From positions 62,001 to 126,000 of the forward strand of contig NZ_PPEI02000005.1 in NCBI RefSeq assembly GCF_002899895.1: 64,000 nt of DNA, given 5' to 3'. Made by a program: the position numbers and the translations under genes. A model generated the notes under the pieces. It saw only the letters and a program-made list of their open reading frames with translations. It searched no databases and was not told the origin of the DNA. This document shows, one piece after another, positions 48,922 to 57,852 of the stretch (the first letter of the stretch is position 1; the number at the start of each line of letters is the position of its first letter). The DNA is from Chryseobacterium oncorhynchi. GTDB lineage: Bacteria > Bacteroidota > Bacteroidia > Flavobacteriales > Weeksellaceae.

Positions 48922-50589
48922 ATGTGTGGAATTGTATGTCTATTTGACGCCAAGCAGAAAACCGAAGTACTAAGACCCCAGGTTTTGGAAATGTCAAAAA
49001 AGATCCGTCACAGAGGACCGGATTGGAGTGGGGTTTTTCAGGATGAAAAAGTAGTGTTCTCTCATGAAAGACTTGCTATTGTAGATCCTACTTCAGGAAA
49101 GCAGCCTCTATTTACAAAAGATAAAAAGATCGTATTAGCCGTAAACGGTGAAATCTATAACCATAGAGAACTAAAAGAAGAATTTCCTGATTATGAGTTT
49201 CAGACACTATCTGACTGTGAGGTAATCCTGGCTCTTTATCAAAAGTATGGAAAAGACTTCGTTGAAAAACTGAACGGAATTTTCGCATTCTCCTTGTATG
49301 ACACTGAAAAAGACGTTTATCTCATTGCCCGTGATCACATGGGAATCTGTCCTCTATATCAGGGATGGGATAAGAACGGAAACTATTATGTAGCTTCTGA
49401 ATTGAAAGCATTGGAAGGCGTTTGTAAGAAAATTGAAACTTTTTTACCCGGACATCTAGTTTACAGCAAAGATGGCAGTGAACTACAACAATGGTACACA
49501 AGAGAATGGGACAGCTTTGATCATGTAAAAGATAATGAAACAGATATTTCAAAATTGAGAAAAGGTCTTGAAGATGCTGTTCACAGACAATTGATGAGTG
49601 ATGTCCCTTATGGAGTATTACTTTCCGGAGGCTTGGATTCCTCTGTTATCTCAGCAATTACTGCAAAATTTGCAAGACAGAGAATTGAAAGTGGAGACAC
49701 TCAAGAAGCATGGTACCCAAGACTTCACAGTTTTGCTGTAGGACTGGTAGGGTCCCCGGACCTTGTTGCTGCCCAAAAAGCAGCAGAGCATATCGGATCT
49801 GTTCACCATGAAGTAAACTTTACTGTTCAGGAAGGATTGGATGCTGTACGTGATGTGATCTATCATTTGGAAACTTATGATGTAACCACCATCAGAGCCT
49901 CTACCCCAATGTATCTTTTAGCAAGAGTAATCAAGTCAATGGGAATCAAAATGGTACTTTCCGGAGAGGGTTCAGATGAACTGTTCGGAGGTTATTTATA
50001 CTTCCACAAAGCGCCTAACGCTAAGGAATTCCATGATGAAACAGTAAGAAAGTTAGGAAAACTTCACCTTTATGATTGTTTAAGAGCCAACAAGGCATTA
50101 ATGAGCTGGGGAATAGAAGGCAGAGTTCCTTTCCTAGACAAGGAATTCATGGATATTGCCATGACCATTAACCCAAAAGACAAAATGATCAATGTTCCTG
50201 AGGGGAAAATTGAAAAATGGGTACTAAGAAAAGCCTTTGAAGATCTTCTTCCTGCATCTATTGCATGGAGACAAAAAGAACAATTTTCAGATGGTGTAGG
50301 CTACTCTTGGATCGATACTTTAAAAGAGGTTGCAGAGAAAGAGGTTTCTGACGAGATGATGACGAATGCAAGATTCAGGTTCCCGCTGAACACGCCACAG
50401 AATAAGGAAGAATACCGATACAGAACCATTTTTGAAGAGCATTTCCCAAGTGAAACAGCTGCAGCTACGGTTCCTTCTGTTCCATCCGTTGCGTGCTCCA
50501 CTCCTATTGCTTTGGAATGGGATGAAGCGTTCAAAAAAATGAATGACCCGAGCGGAAGAGCTGTGAAAGTGCATGAAACATCTTACTAA
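48922..50589 (+). CDS. asnB: asparagine synthase B (glutamine-hydrolysing)
   Basis: A 555-residue two-domain enzyme. After Met removal the N-terminal Cys (MCGIVCLFD) is the nucleophile of the class II glutaminase domain (about 1-190), with SHERLAIVDP and VNGEIYNHRELK as supporting motifs. The synthetase domain has the PP-loop LLSGGLDSS near residue 233, and SGEGSDELFGGY follows. Both activities should be intact: glutamine plus aspartate plus ATP gives asparagine. The length equals the E. coli AsnB type. It is transcribed from its own promoter. Confidence 0.96.
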   Translation: MCGIVCLFDAKQKTEVLRPQVLEMSKKIRHRGPDWSGVFQDEKVVFSHERLAIVDPTSGKQPLFTKDKKIVLAVNGEIYNHRELKEEFPDYEFQTLSDCEVILALYQKYGKDFVEKLNGIFAFSLYDTEKDVYLIARDHMGICPLYQGWDKNGNYYVASELKALEGVCKKIETFLPGHLVYSKDGSELQQWYTREWDSFDHVKDNETDISKLRKGLEDAVHRQLMSDVPYGVLLSGGLDSSVISAITAKFARQRIESGDTQEAWYPRLHSFAVGLVGSPDLVAAQKAAEHIGSVHHEVNFTVQEGLDAVRDVIYHLETYDVTTIRASTPMYLLARVIKSMGIKMVLSGEGSDELFGGYLYFHKAPNAKEFHDETVRKLGKLHLYDCLRANKALMSWGIEGRVPFLDKEFMDIAMTINPKDKMINVPEGKIEKWVLRKAFEDLLPASIAWRQKEQFSDGVGYSWIDTLKEVAEKEVSDEMMTNARFRFPLNTPQNKEEYRYRTIFEEHFPSETAAATVPSVPSVACSTPIALEWDEAFKKMNDPSGRAVKVHETSY

Positions 50590-50619
50590 GAATATGAGGT
50601 TTTGAAATTTTTACAAAAT

Positions 50620-50665
50620 TAATTATGAAAGGTCAATTCATTGTAGTTCTGAACTTTTCATAGAA
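50620..50665 (+). other. imperfect hairpin downstream of asnB
   Basis: TATGAAAGGT can pair with ACTTTTCATA (about 10 bp with a wobble) around a long loop. It contains a 12-codon frame that I do not consider coding. Confidence 0.3.
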
Positions 50666-50774
50666 CATGACCATTCACGATTCGCTTACGAGACAAACAT
50701 TTAATTTTAAAAATTGGACTTTTCCGAGTTCTAATATTCGGGTTCTAATTTCTAAAATTCACACAAAATTTATC

Positions 50775-50803
50775 AATCCTGTAGCAATACAGGATTTTCT
50801 TTT
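50775..50803 (+). terminator. terminator-like hairpin after asnB
   Basis: AATCCTGTA pairs with TACAGGATT (9 bp, 4-base loop), followed by a T-rich tract. Confidence 0.7.
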
Positions 50804-50867
50804 GAATTAACAGCAATAATATCGACATAATTTAGCTGACAATCAAAAATAATATCTAATAAATAAT

Positions 50868-50875
50868 TATATTTG
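50868..50875 (+). promoter_or_regulatory. -7 promoter box of the secreted protein gene at 50903
   Basis: TATATTTG matches TAnnTTTG. The in-frame TTG at 50873 is part of the box, so the true start must be downstream, at the ATG at 50903. Confidence 0.6.
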
Positions 50876-50902
50876 GAAAACGAAAATATCAATTATAAAA
50901 AA

Positions 50903-51715
50903 ATGAGAAGAAACCTTACTGTTTTATTTGCCTTATTATCCATAAGTTTTGCTTTTGGACAGGGAAAATACGGCAAATACCTGAACTCAAAAAAGCTTGC
51001 TTTGGCTTATAAAAGTGTGAAAGATGCTGATAAAGATGACTACTATCAACAATTTTACTGGTTGGTAAAGGCTGAACAACTTAAAACTTATCCTCACCTT
51101 AAGGATATCAAACCTATAGTTCTGTATCAATTTGTAAAAAAAGTGAATCCTCAGAATCCAACAAAAAAACTGGATGACAGAAGTAAGGAATTAAGAGCAA
51201 CTGCAGAATTATCTTTAAATCAATATTTTAAAAACAAGAATTTTGAAAATAATTCTGTTTTAATGTATAACCTTGAAACCTATGTAGACCCTTCAAAAGG
51301 ACAATTTTACACTAAGGTTGACCCTGAAAAGATCAAGGAAATGGTTCCAAAGGAATTGTTTGCTTTCAACTCGGTTAACAGAAACATGGGAGAAGAGAAA
51401 ACGTATTATCTTTGGGTTGACAAGAAGAAAGATGATCTGAACATTATAGATATCATTCCTAATGAAAAAGAAGATAAGGCATTCTACACAAGATTAAAAC
51501 AATATCTTCCTAGCTATAAGTTTTCAAAATATGTTCCATCTGTGAAAAAAGGGAACAAATCGGATAAAACGGATGTTGAATATTACTACATCATGCCGTT
51601 TGAGCAAAACACCGATAACATTGAATATAAAACAAAGGATTTCAAAAATTTCACTTTAAGCCAGTATAGAAAAGCCGGTGACGAATGGAAAGGAGTAGAA
51701 AAACCTAGAAAATAA
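50903..51715 (+). CDS. hypothetical secreted protein, 270 residues
   Basis: The ATG at 50903 begins a clear signal peptide (MRRNLTVLFALLSISFAFGQ). The mature protein is rich in Lys and Tyr, with many aromatic residues, and probably has a mixed fold; stretches such as KLALAYKSVKDADKDDYYQQ and VKKVNPQNPTKKLDDRSKEL are charged and helical. No known domain is seen and there is no membrane helix after the signal. It has its own promoter and terminator. I do not recognise it, and would expect a periplasmic or surface protein limited to Flavobacteriia. Confidence 0.75.
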   Translation: MRRNLTVLFALLSISFAFGQGKYGKYLNSKKLALAYKSVKDADKDDYYQQFYWLVKAEQLKTYPHLKDIKPIVLYQFVKKVNPQNPTKKLDDRSKELRATAELSLNQYFKNKNFENNSVLMYNLETYVDPSKGQFYTKVDPEKIKEMVPKELFAFNSVNRNMGEEKTYYLWVDKKKDDLNIIDIIPNEKEDKAFYTRLKQYLPSYKFSKYVPSVKKGNKSDKTDVEYYYIMPFEQNTDNIEYKTKDFKNFTLSQYRKAGDEWKGVEKPRK

Positions 51716-51720
51716 ATTGA

Positions 51721-51751
51721 AAAGTCCTGTGATATCTCGCAGGACTTTTTT
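51721..51751 (+). terminator. terminator after the secreted protein gene
   Basis: AAAGTCCTGTG pairs with CGCAGGACTTT (one wobble), followed by T residues. Confidence 0.84.
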
Positions 51752-51855
51752 AATTTTATATGGATTTCTTTATCTAAGAATCAAATTGCTTAAAGCAAGC
51801 ATTTTTTTCAAATAAAATAAGTCTGGACGTTTTTGAATATTCCAGCCTGTAGAAC

Positions 51856-53259
51856 ATGACGGAAACAAGCTCTCAACCGACACCCATAAAAAAAATTCTC
51901 CCCCTGATTCTGGCCACTGCTATTTTTATGCAAATGCTGGATTCTACAATTCTGAATACTTCCCTGCCCTCCATCGCAAAGGATCTTCATGAATCTCCAT
52001 TAAATATGCAGAATGCCATCATCAGCTACGTTCTGACACTGGCTGTTTTTATGCCAGCGAGTGGTTTTTTGGCAGATAGATTTGGAACAAAAAAGATCTT
52101 TATCTTCTCCTTGGTTTTATTCAGTCTTGGTTCGTTATTTTGTTCATTATCTCAAAACCTGACTCATTTGGTTATTTCAAGGGTAATCCAGGGAGTTGGC
52201 GGAAGTTTGATGACCCCGGTTGGAAAATTAGCTCTTATTAAAACATTTGACAAAAGTGAACTTCTTAAAGCCATGAATTTTGCCATTATCCCTGCTCTTA
52301 TCGGCCCTGTATTAGGTCCGTTAGTTGGAGGTTATATGGTAGATTATCTTTCCTGGCACTGGATATTTCTTATTAATATTCCTATTGGTATTCTGGGTAT
52401 TATTTTAGGCTTAAAATTTATGCCCAATTATAAATCTGATGATGTTGATTTTGATCTGAAAGGTTTCTTAATCTTTGCAGCAGCTTCTCTCCTACTTTCT
52501 GTTTCTTTGGAACTTTTCGGAGACATACAAAACATCACGCCTGTGCTTCTTGTATTTATTTTAGGCTTCCTTTTTCTTTATTATTACTATAAGCATGCAA
52601 AAAGAGGAGGCAATCCTATCTTTCCATTAAATTTATTTCAGGTAAGAACCTTCCGTGTTGGAATTGTGGGAAATCTGGCCACCAGACTTGGAATCAGTTC
52701 TGTTCCACTACTCCTTCCGTTGATGATACAGATTGCCTATAAACAATCGGCAGTAACTTCGGGATGGATTATTGCTCCAATGGCTTTAACGGCCATATTC
52801 GGGAAATCATCAGTTATTAAAATTCTGGACAAATATGGTTATCGACAAACCCTTATGGTGAATACATTCATCATTGGAACCCTAATCTGTCTATTGGCGA
52901 TTCCTGATATTCACACTTCCCTGTATTGGTTTGTCCCCATTATTGCGGTGCTAGGATTCTTCAACTCCATTCAGTTTACCTCCATGAATACGATTTCCAT
53001 TGCGGATCTTAGAAACTTCCAGACCAGTAGCGGAAATTCTTTGATATCCGTAAATCAGCAGCTTGCCATTGGGTTTGGTATTGCATTCGGATTGATTGTA
53101 TTAAAGTTATTTGAAAATACAGATCTAATTCAGGGTGAGATTCACAATGCTTTCCGATACACATTTCTCACGGTAGGAATACTGACTATTTTATCGGGAT
53201 TTGTCTTTAGAAGGTTACATATTTCGGATGGTAAAAATATGAAGTCGAAAGAAGAATAA
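51856..53259 (+). CDS. MFS transporter of the DHA2 (EmrB/QacA) drug:H+ antiporter type
   Basis: A 467-residue membrane protein with about 13-14 helices. The first helix carries LDSTILNTSLPSIAKDLH, the DHA2 signature; ADRFGTKKIF is the inter-helix motif A and IPALIGPVLGPLVGGYMVD is motif C of antiporters. It should expel toxic organic compounds using the proton gradient. No EmrA-like adaptor or TetR-like regulator adjoins it, so it may act alone in the inner membrane. The substrate is unknown. Confidence 0.88.
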   Translation: MTETSSQPTPIKKILPLILATAIFMQMLDSTILNTSLPSIAKDLHESPLNMQNAIISYVLTLAVFMPASGFLADRFGTKKIFIFSLVLFSLGSLFCSLSQNLTHLVISRVIQGVGGSLMTPVGKLALIKTFDKSELLKAMNFAIIPALIGPVLGPLVGGYMVDYLSWHWIFLINIPIGILGIILGLKFMPNYKSDDVDFDLKGFLIFAAASLLLSVSLELFGDIQNITPVLLVFILGFLFLYYYYKHAKRGGNPIFPLNLFQVRTFRVGIVGNLATRLGISSVPLLLPLMIQIAYKQSAVTSGWIIAPMALTAIFGKSSVIKILDKYGYRQTLMVNTFIIGTLICLLAIPDIHTSLYWFVPIIAVLGFFNSIQFTSMNTISIADLRNFQTSSGNSLISVNQQLAIGFGIAFGLIVLKLFENTDLIQGEIHNAFRYTFLTVGILTILSGFVFRRLHISDGKNMKSKEE

Positions 53260-53369
53260 GGGTAAGCAAAACGGTAAAAGAGTAAAGGGTGCTGACAATG
53301 CACAATATGTTACCACTTTGGCTCAATACGAACTTATCACAGATCAATGTTTCTGACTTATAACTATGG

Positions 53370-53377
53370 TACTTTTG
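53370..53377 (+). promoter_or_regulatory. -7 promoter box of the pirin gene
   Basis: TACTTTTG matches TAnnTTTG and ends 22 bases before the ATG at 53400. Confidence 0.55.
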
Positions 53378-53399
53378 TTCATATAAAATCAACAATATT

Positions 53400-54275
53400 A
53401 TGGCAACTAAAAAAGTAGAAATAGTAGTATCTCCAAGACCTGCACACTTCGTAGGTGATGGTTTTAGAGTTCATAATTTTATTCCAGGCGTACAGGGACT
53501 AGACATGAAAAGAATGGACCCGTTCATTATGCTTGATTATAATTCAAAATTTCATTTCAACGGTTCAGAAAGACCAAGAGGCGTGGGTGTTCATCCACAC
53601 AGAGGTTTTGAAACGGTAACAATAGCATATAGTGGTAAAGTAGAACATCATGACAGTGCCGGTGGTGGCGGTGTCATTGGTGAAGGTGATGTACAATGGA
53701 TGACCGCAGCAAAAGGTGTTCTTCACAAGGAATATCATGAAACAGAATGGGCAAAACAAGGAGGAATCTTTCAGATGGTTCAGCTTTGGGTAAATCTTCC
53801 TGCAAAGGATAAAATGAGTACGCCAAAATATCAGGCTATTGAAAACTCCAAGATGGAGAATGTGGATTTAGGAGAAAATGGATTGGTGGAAGTCATTGCC
53901 GGAGAATATAACGGACATAGTGGCCCTGCCGATACTTTTACACCAGTTCATATGATGAATGCAAAACTTAAGGCGGGAGGAAAGGCTGAATTCAATTTTC
54001 CTGCTCACTTTAATACAGCAGCCCTAGTTATTGAGGGCAATATCATCATCAACGGAGATGAAAACATTAAGGCAGATCATTTTGCCCTATTTAAAAACGA
54101 GGGTGAAACGTTTACCATTGAAGCAAAAGAAGATTCTGTAGTTTTAATCATCAGCGGAGAACCAATTAATGAACCTATCTATCCTCACGGACCTTTTGTG
54201 ATGAATTCCAGAGAGGAAATCATGCAGGCATTTGAGGATTTTAATACCGGAAAGTTTGGCTATCTGGAGGATTAG
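53400..54275 (+). CDS. pirin family protein (first of two)
   Basis: A 291-residue bicupin pirin. The metal site of the N-terminal cupin is in GVHPHRGFETVTIAYSG, with the expected histidines, and EHHDSAGGGGVIGEGDVQWM plus AKGVLHKEYHE complete it. The C-terminal cupin (about 170-290) is less conserved. Bacterial pirins have been reported as quercetinases and redox-responsive proteins; the family alone does not fix the reaction. It opens a run of rightward stress-type genes that includes a second pirin at 54854. Confidence 0.9.
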   Translation: MATKKVEIVVSPRPAHFVGDGFRVHNFIPGVQGLDMKRMDPFIMLDYNSKFHFNGSERPRGVGVHPHRGFETVTIAYSGKVEHHDSAGGGGVIGEGDVQWMTAAKGVLHKEYHETEWAKQGGIFQMVQLWVNLPAKDKMSTPKYQAIENSKMENVDLGENGLVEVIAGEYNGHSGPADTFTPVHMMNAKLKAGGKAEFNFPAHFNTAALVIEGNIIINGDENIKADHFALFKNEGETFTIEAKEDSVVLIISGEPINEPIYPHGPFVMNSREEIMQAFEDFNTGKFGYLED

Positions 54276-54408
54276 TAAAATTAAATTTTCCTTAATCTTT
54301 GATTGTTCCTTTTTTATTAACTTTATATAATGATGTCGGGTTATATGTAAAGGAACAGGATTTATATTGTATTTAAATGATGCAACGGACAAAGTTTATC
54401 GATTTTAA

Positions 54409-54454
54409 AATCAATAAGATTCCGTTCTCAACAACAATTAATAAGATCTTGTTC
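54409..54454 (+). repeat. imperfect direct repeat before the acetyltransferase gene
   Basis: Two 19-base copies (54409-54427 and 54436-54454), with 15 identical positions and a period of 27 bases. Both contain ATAAGAT and GTTC. It lies 34 bases before the ATG, so a promoter or operator role is possible. Confidence 0.35.
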
Positions 54455-54488
54455 CTTTATAAAACCCATAACTTTTAATACGAAAATT

Positions 54489-54800
54489 ATGAAACCAGAA
54501 TTTGAAAACATACCCCTTACAAAAACCGATAAAAGATTTGAAATTGATGTCAATGGACACTTTGCTTTCATTAATTATCGCGAAACTACTCATCAGATTG
54601 CTTTAATTCATACGGAAGCTGAACCAGAGCTTGCAGGAACAGGTGCCGCAGCAGCCGTGGTGGAAAAAACCTTACATTATATTGAAGAAAGCGGTAAAAA
54701 GCTTCTTCCGTTCTGCCCCTACGTTTTTGCCTTTATTAAAAAGCATCCTGAATGGAAACGTATTGTGGATGAAAAATTTGAAGGATATGATAAACTTTAA
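54489..54800 (+). CDS. YjdJ-like small GNAT acetyltransferase (first of two)
   Basis: A 103-residue protein of the small GNAT group: HTEAEPELAGTGAAAAVVEKTL contains the acetyl-CoA-binding loop and KLLPFCPYVFAFIKKHPEW the conserved C-terminal cysteine motif. The group is the YjdJ/NATD1 type. Acceptor unknown. A related gene lies at 57504, so two paralogues frame the same gene run. It lies between two pirin genes in the same orientation. Confidence 0.86.
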   Translation: MKPEFENIPLTKTDKRFEIDVNGHFAFINYRETTHQIALIHTEAEPELAGTGAAAAVVEKTLHYIEESGKKLLPFCPYVFAFIKKHPEWKRIVDEKFEGYDKL

Positions 54801-54853
54801 ATTCTTCTCAGGAACATTCATTTAAATAAAATTTTAAAAAGCATTACATCATT

Positions 54854-55753
54854 ATGTCAAATATTGGACTTATCATCGAAGAAAAAGCAGCAGATATAGG
54901 AAATTTTCTGGTAGGAAGGCTTCTTCCGTTCCGTGAAAAAAGAGCGGTCGGACCCTTTGTTTTTATTGATCACATGGGACCTTCTGAACTAAAGGATTAT
55001 CAAAATCTTGATGTTCCTCCACATCCGCATATCGGATTATCTACATTAACGTACCTGCTTGAAGGATCTATTTTCCACAGAGACAGTATCGGAAGTGCTG
55101 TAGAAATAAAACCGGGAGCTGTAAACTGGATGACTGCCGGAAAAGGCGTTGTGCATTCAGAAAGAACTCCTGAATACCTTAGACATAGCGATAAAAGACT
55201 ACACGGGTTTCAAATCTGGGTAGGTCTTCCAAAGCACCTTGAACAATCTGAACCTACTTTCCATCATATTGAAGAGAATGACATTCCTGTTTGGGAAGAG
55301 GACGGAATTCAATATAAGCTCATTGCAGGGGAAGCATTCGGAAGAACATCTCCTGTTCCGGTACACAGCAAGCTGTTTTTCCTTGAGATCAAAACAAAGG
55401 AACCAAAGAAAATCAGCATTGGGAAAGATCTTTATGGAGAAGCGGCCATGTATGTTTTGGATGGAACGGTAACCACAGAAGGGAATTCTTATGGTTCAAA
55501 ACAACTTATGATTGCAAAAGATACCAAGCTTTGTGAATTTGAAATGAGTGAAAACGGTACGGTTTACTTATTTGGAGGGGAACCTTTCGATGAGGAGCGT
55601 TTTATATTCTGGAACTTTGTGAATTCTGACAAGGAAATGATTGATCAGGCTAAAATAAACTGGAACGATCAGAATCATGATGCATTTCCGCTAGTTCCGG
55701 GGGATGAGCAGGAATATGTTCCACTACCAAAGTCCATTTTAAACAGAAAATAA
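54854..55753 (+). CDS. pirin family protein (second of two)
   Basis: A 299-residue bicupin pirin. The iron-site region is PPHPHIGLSTLTYLLEG, followed by FHRDSIGSAVEIKPGAVNWM and GKGVVHSERTPE. It is clearly a different subgroup from the pirin at 53400, with the two sharing only the motif scaffold. It is followed by an FMN-dependent oxidoreductase gene 21 bases on. A role in handling quinones or flavonoid-like molecules, or in redox response, is inferred from the family and neighbours. Confidence 0.9.
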   Translation: MSNIGLIIEEKAADIGNFLVGRLLPFREKRAVGPFVFIDHMGPSELKDYQNLDVPPHPHIGLSTLTYLLEGSIFHRDSIGSAVEIKPGAVNWMTAGKGVVHSERTPEYLRHSDKRLHGFQIWVGLPKHLEQSEPTFHHIEENDIPVWEEDGIQYKLIAGEAFGRTSPVPVHSKLFFLEIKTKEPKKISIGKDLYGEAAMYVLDGTVTTEGNSYGSKQLMIAKDTKLCEFEMSENGTVYLFGGEPFDEERFIFWNFVNSDKEMIDQAKINWNDQNHDAFPLVPGDEQEYVPLPKSILNRK

Positions 55754-55774
55754 ACCCAGACCACGATAAAAACC

Positions 55775-56314
55775 ATGAAAATATTAGCGTTTGCAGGAAG
55801 CACCTCATCTACTTCAATTAACAGGGAGCTCGTAAAATTTGTATTAAAAGATTTCCAGAATGAAGAAATCAATCTGATTGACCTTAACGATTTCACGATG
55901 CCTGTTTTCTCCGTAGACCTTGAAAAGAAAGGATTTCCGGATGAAGCCCATCATTTTTTAAAGGTGATTGAAGAGTGTGATGTCATTATCTGTTCACTGG
56001 CTGAGCATAACAGATCTTACAGTGCAGCATTTAAAAATGTTTTCGATTGGTCATCAAGGATCAATGTAAAAGTATTTCAAAACAAGCCTATGCTTCTGAT
56101 GAGTACTTCACCCGGAGGTTATGGTGGCGGAAATGTTATGAATACAGCAAAAACATTTTTCCCACAGTTTGCAGCAGATATCAAGGATACTTTTTCGTTA
56201 TCTAAGTTTTATGAAAATTTTGACCTTGAAAGCGGGGTGATTAATCCTGATATGCTCAGCGATCTGAAAGCAAAGATTGAAAATTTTAAAAACCAGATTA
56301 AAACCAATGACTAA
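55775..56314 (+). CDS. NADPH-dependent FMN reductase-like oxidoreductase
   Basis: A 179-residue flavodoxin-fold protein. FAGSTSSTSINRELVKF is the FMN phosphate-binding loop, DVIICSLAEHNRSYSAAFKN covers the flavin ring contact and MSTSPGGYGGGNVM the third loop. The family reduces quinones, azo dyes or chromate with NAD(P)H. The last codons overlap the start of the next gene by eight bases. It belongs to the pirin/OsmC run, which supports a detoxification role. Confidence 0.88.
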   Translation: MKILAFAGSTSSTSINRELVKFVLKDFQNEEINLIDLNDFTMPVFSVDLEKKGFPDEAHHFLKVIEECDVIICSLAEHNRSYSAAFKNVFDWSSRINVKVFQNKPMLLMSTSPGGYGGGNVMNTAKTFFPQFAADIKDTFSLSKFYENFDLESGVINPDMLSDLKAKIENFKNQIKTND

Positions 56315-56885
56315 AGGAAGGCTGGAGGCATTCAGTGATGGTGTATTAGCGATCATCATTACAATTATGGTCCTGGAATTAAAGGTTCCCGAAGGATCGA
56401 GCTGGGGAAGTTTGAAACCGCTTCTTCCGAGGTTTTTGGCCTATATTTTCAGTTTTATCTATGTAGGAATTTATTGGAACAACCACCATCATTTATTCCA
56501 AACGGTAAAAAAGGTAAACGGCAGTATTCTTTGGGCTAACCTGCATCTTTTGTTTTGGTTATCCCTGATGCCTATTGCTACGGAATGGATAGGAACAACC
56601 GGCTTTGCAGAAAACCCTGTTGCCGCCTATGGTATAGGTCTTATCATGTGTGCTATTGCCTACACCATTCTGGAGAACCTTATTATCCGAAATGAGGGTG
56701 AAAATTCAAAGCTAAAAGAGGCTATAAATTTTAAAGCAAAAGAGTATATCTCCATCATATTTTACGTCCTTGGAATCGCTACTTCATTTTTTTATCCTTA
56801 TATTGCCATAGGTTTTTATTATCTCGTGGCTCTCATATGGCTGATTCCGGACAGAAGAATCGAAAAATCATTAAAAGACAATTAA
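56307..56885 (+). CDS. TMEM175-like (DUF1211) membrane protein, putative potassium channel
   Basis: About 192 residues from the ATG at 56307, which overlaps the previous stop by eight bases. The first helix holds the signature GRLEAFSDGVLAIIITIMVL, with the FSDG motif of TMEM175-like proteins; about six membrane helices follow, as in the single-repeat bacterial channels, which form tetramers. Potassium selectivity is inferred from studied bacterial homologues. It lies in the middle of the detoxification run, a position not obviously linked to potassium. Confidence 0.85.
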   Translation: MTKGRLEAFSDGVLAIIITIMVLELKVPEGSSWGSLKPLLPRFLAYIFSFIYVGIYWNNHHHLFQTVKKVNGSILWANLHLLFWLSLMPIATEWIGTTGFAENPVAAYGIGLIMCAIAYTILENLIIRNEGENSKLKEAINFKAKEYISIIFYVLGIATSFFYPYIAIGFYYLVALIWLIPDRRIEKSLKDN

Positions 56886-56886
56886 T

Positions 56887-57105
56887 ATGGAAACACACGA
56901 ATATCCCAACGGCGACATTACTGTTATCTGGCAGCCTCAAAAGTGTATCCACTCGGCTGTATGTGTAAAGCTGCTTCCCAATGTCTATAATCCAAAAGAC
57001 AGACCTTGGATAAAAGCAGGAAATGCTACTCCTGAAGAACTAAAAAAACAAATAGACCAATGCCCTTCTGGAGCATTAAGTTATACATTCAATACAGAAA
57101 GATAA
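56887..57105 (+). CDS. YjdI-like divergent [4Fe-4S] mono-cluster protein
   Basis: A 72-residue protein of the Fer4_19 group. Cysteines are seen in PQKCIHSAVCVKLL and in QIDQCPSGAL, with the CPSGAL ending that is typical of divergent one-cluster ferredoxins. In E. coli the homologue yjdI stands beside yjdJ, a small acetyltransferase; the same partnership is seen here with the gene at 57504. The stop codon overlaps the next ATG by one base (TAATG). Function is not established. Confidence 0.9.
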   Translation: METHEYPNGDITVIWQPQKCIHSAVCVKLLPNVYNPKDRPWIKAGNATPEELKKQIDQCPSGALSYTFNTER

Positions 57106-57500
57106 TGGCGGTAACGGTAAAAGCAAGTTTAGGAAAAACAAAATATTATACTGAGGTAACGGCCGGTGAAAACACCATCATTACTGATGAACCTATAGAT
57201 AAAGGCGGACAGAATAAAGGGTTCAATCCCATGGAAATTCTGGCAACATCTCTGGCAAGCTGTACAGCAGCAACCCTTAGAATGTACATTGAAAGAAAAG
57301 AATGGGATGTAGAAAACATCAATGTGGAAGTAGAACTCGAAAATTATCCATTAACCAAAAGAGCGATTTTCAAAAGAGATATCAGCTTTGAAGGAATTCT
57401 GGATGATGAGCAGATGAAAAGACTACACACCATTGCAGATGCCTGCCCTGTTCATAAGATATTAACAAACGACATAGAAATACTAACTAAATTCTCATAA
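57105..57500 (+). CDS. OsmC family protein
   Basis: About 131 residues from the ATG at 57105, which overlaps the upstream stop; an earlier in-frame ATG at 57060 lies inside the iron-sulfur gene and is less likely. The two redox cysteines of the family are in LATSLASCTAATLRMYIE and IADACPVHKILTNDIE. OsmC/Ohr proteins reduce organic hydroperoxides with these thiols, so it fits the stress role of the run. Whether it is of the OsmC, Ohr or YhfA-like subgroup is not settled; the length agrees best with the last. Confidence 0.9.
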   Translation: MAVTVKASLGKTKYYTEVTAGENTIITDEPIDKGGQNKGFNPMEILATSLASCTAATLRMYIERKEWDVENINVEVELENYPLTKRAIFKRDISFEGILDDEQMKRLHTIADACPVHKILTNDIEILTKFS

Positions 57501-57503
57501 AAT

Positions 57504-57791
57504 ATGATCGAAGTAAAACAAAACAACGACGAGAAACACGGAAGTTTTGAAGCTTTCATAGATGGAAGACGCGCAGGAATGATGACATACACTTGGGCAG
57601 GAGAAGAAAGATTTATTATAGACCACACCGAGGTGGAAGAAGCCTACAACGGAAAAGGTGTAGGTAAGGAAATGCTTTTGGCAGCTGTAGGTTTCGCCAG
57701 AAAGAACGGGAAGAAGATTATTCCTCTCTGTCCTTTTGCTAAGGCTAGTTTCCAGAAAAGTGAGGAACTACAGGATGTTTTGGTGAATTAA
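57504..57791 (+). CDS. YjdJ-like small GNAT acetyltransferase (second of two)
   Basis: A 95-residue protein with HTEVEEAYNGKGVGKEMLLA, whose GKGVGK loop binds acetyl-CoA, and the KIIPLCPFAKASFQKSEEL motif with the conserved Cys. It is closer to E. coli YjdJ than its paralogue at 54489 because the Q/RxxGxG/A loop is complete. It follows the YjdI-like and OsmC genes and ends the run; a terminator follows. The acetyl acceptor is not known. Confidence 0.88.
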   Translation: MIEVKQNNDEKHGSFEAFIDGRRAGMMTYTWAGEERFIIDHTEVEEAYNGKGVGKEMLLAAVGFARKNGKKIIPLCPFAKASFQKSEELQDVLVN

Positions 57792-57816
57792 TCACTGCTT
57801 TCCACCCTTACAATAC

Positions 57817-57852
57817 AAACCTTTCAGAGTATGAATCTGAAAGGTTTTTCTT
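57817..57852 (+). terminator. terminator of the stress gene run
   Basis: AAACCTTTCAGA pairs with TCTGAAAGGTTT (12 bp), followed by T residues. Confidence 0.85.

Noticed and set aside
50873-50902. TTG as an earlier start of the secreted protein gene
   Set aside because: The codon is part of the promoter box, and the ATG at 50903 begins a proper signal peptide.
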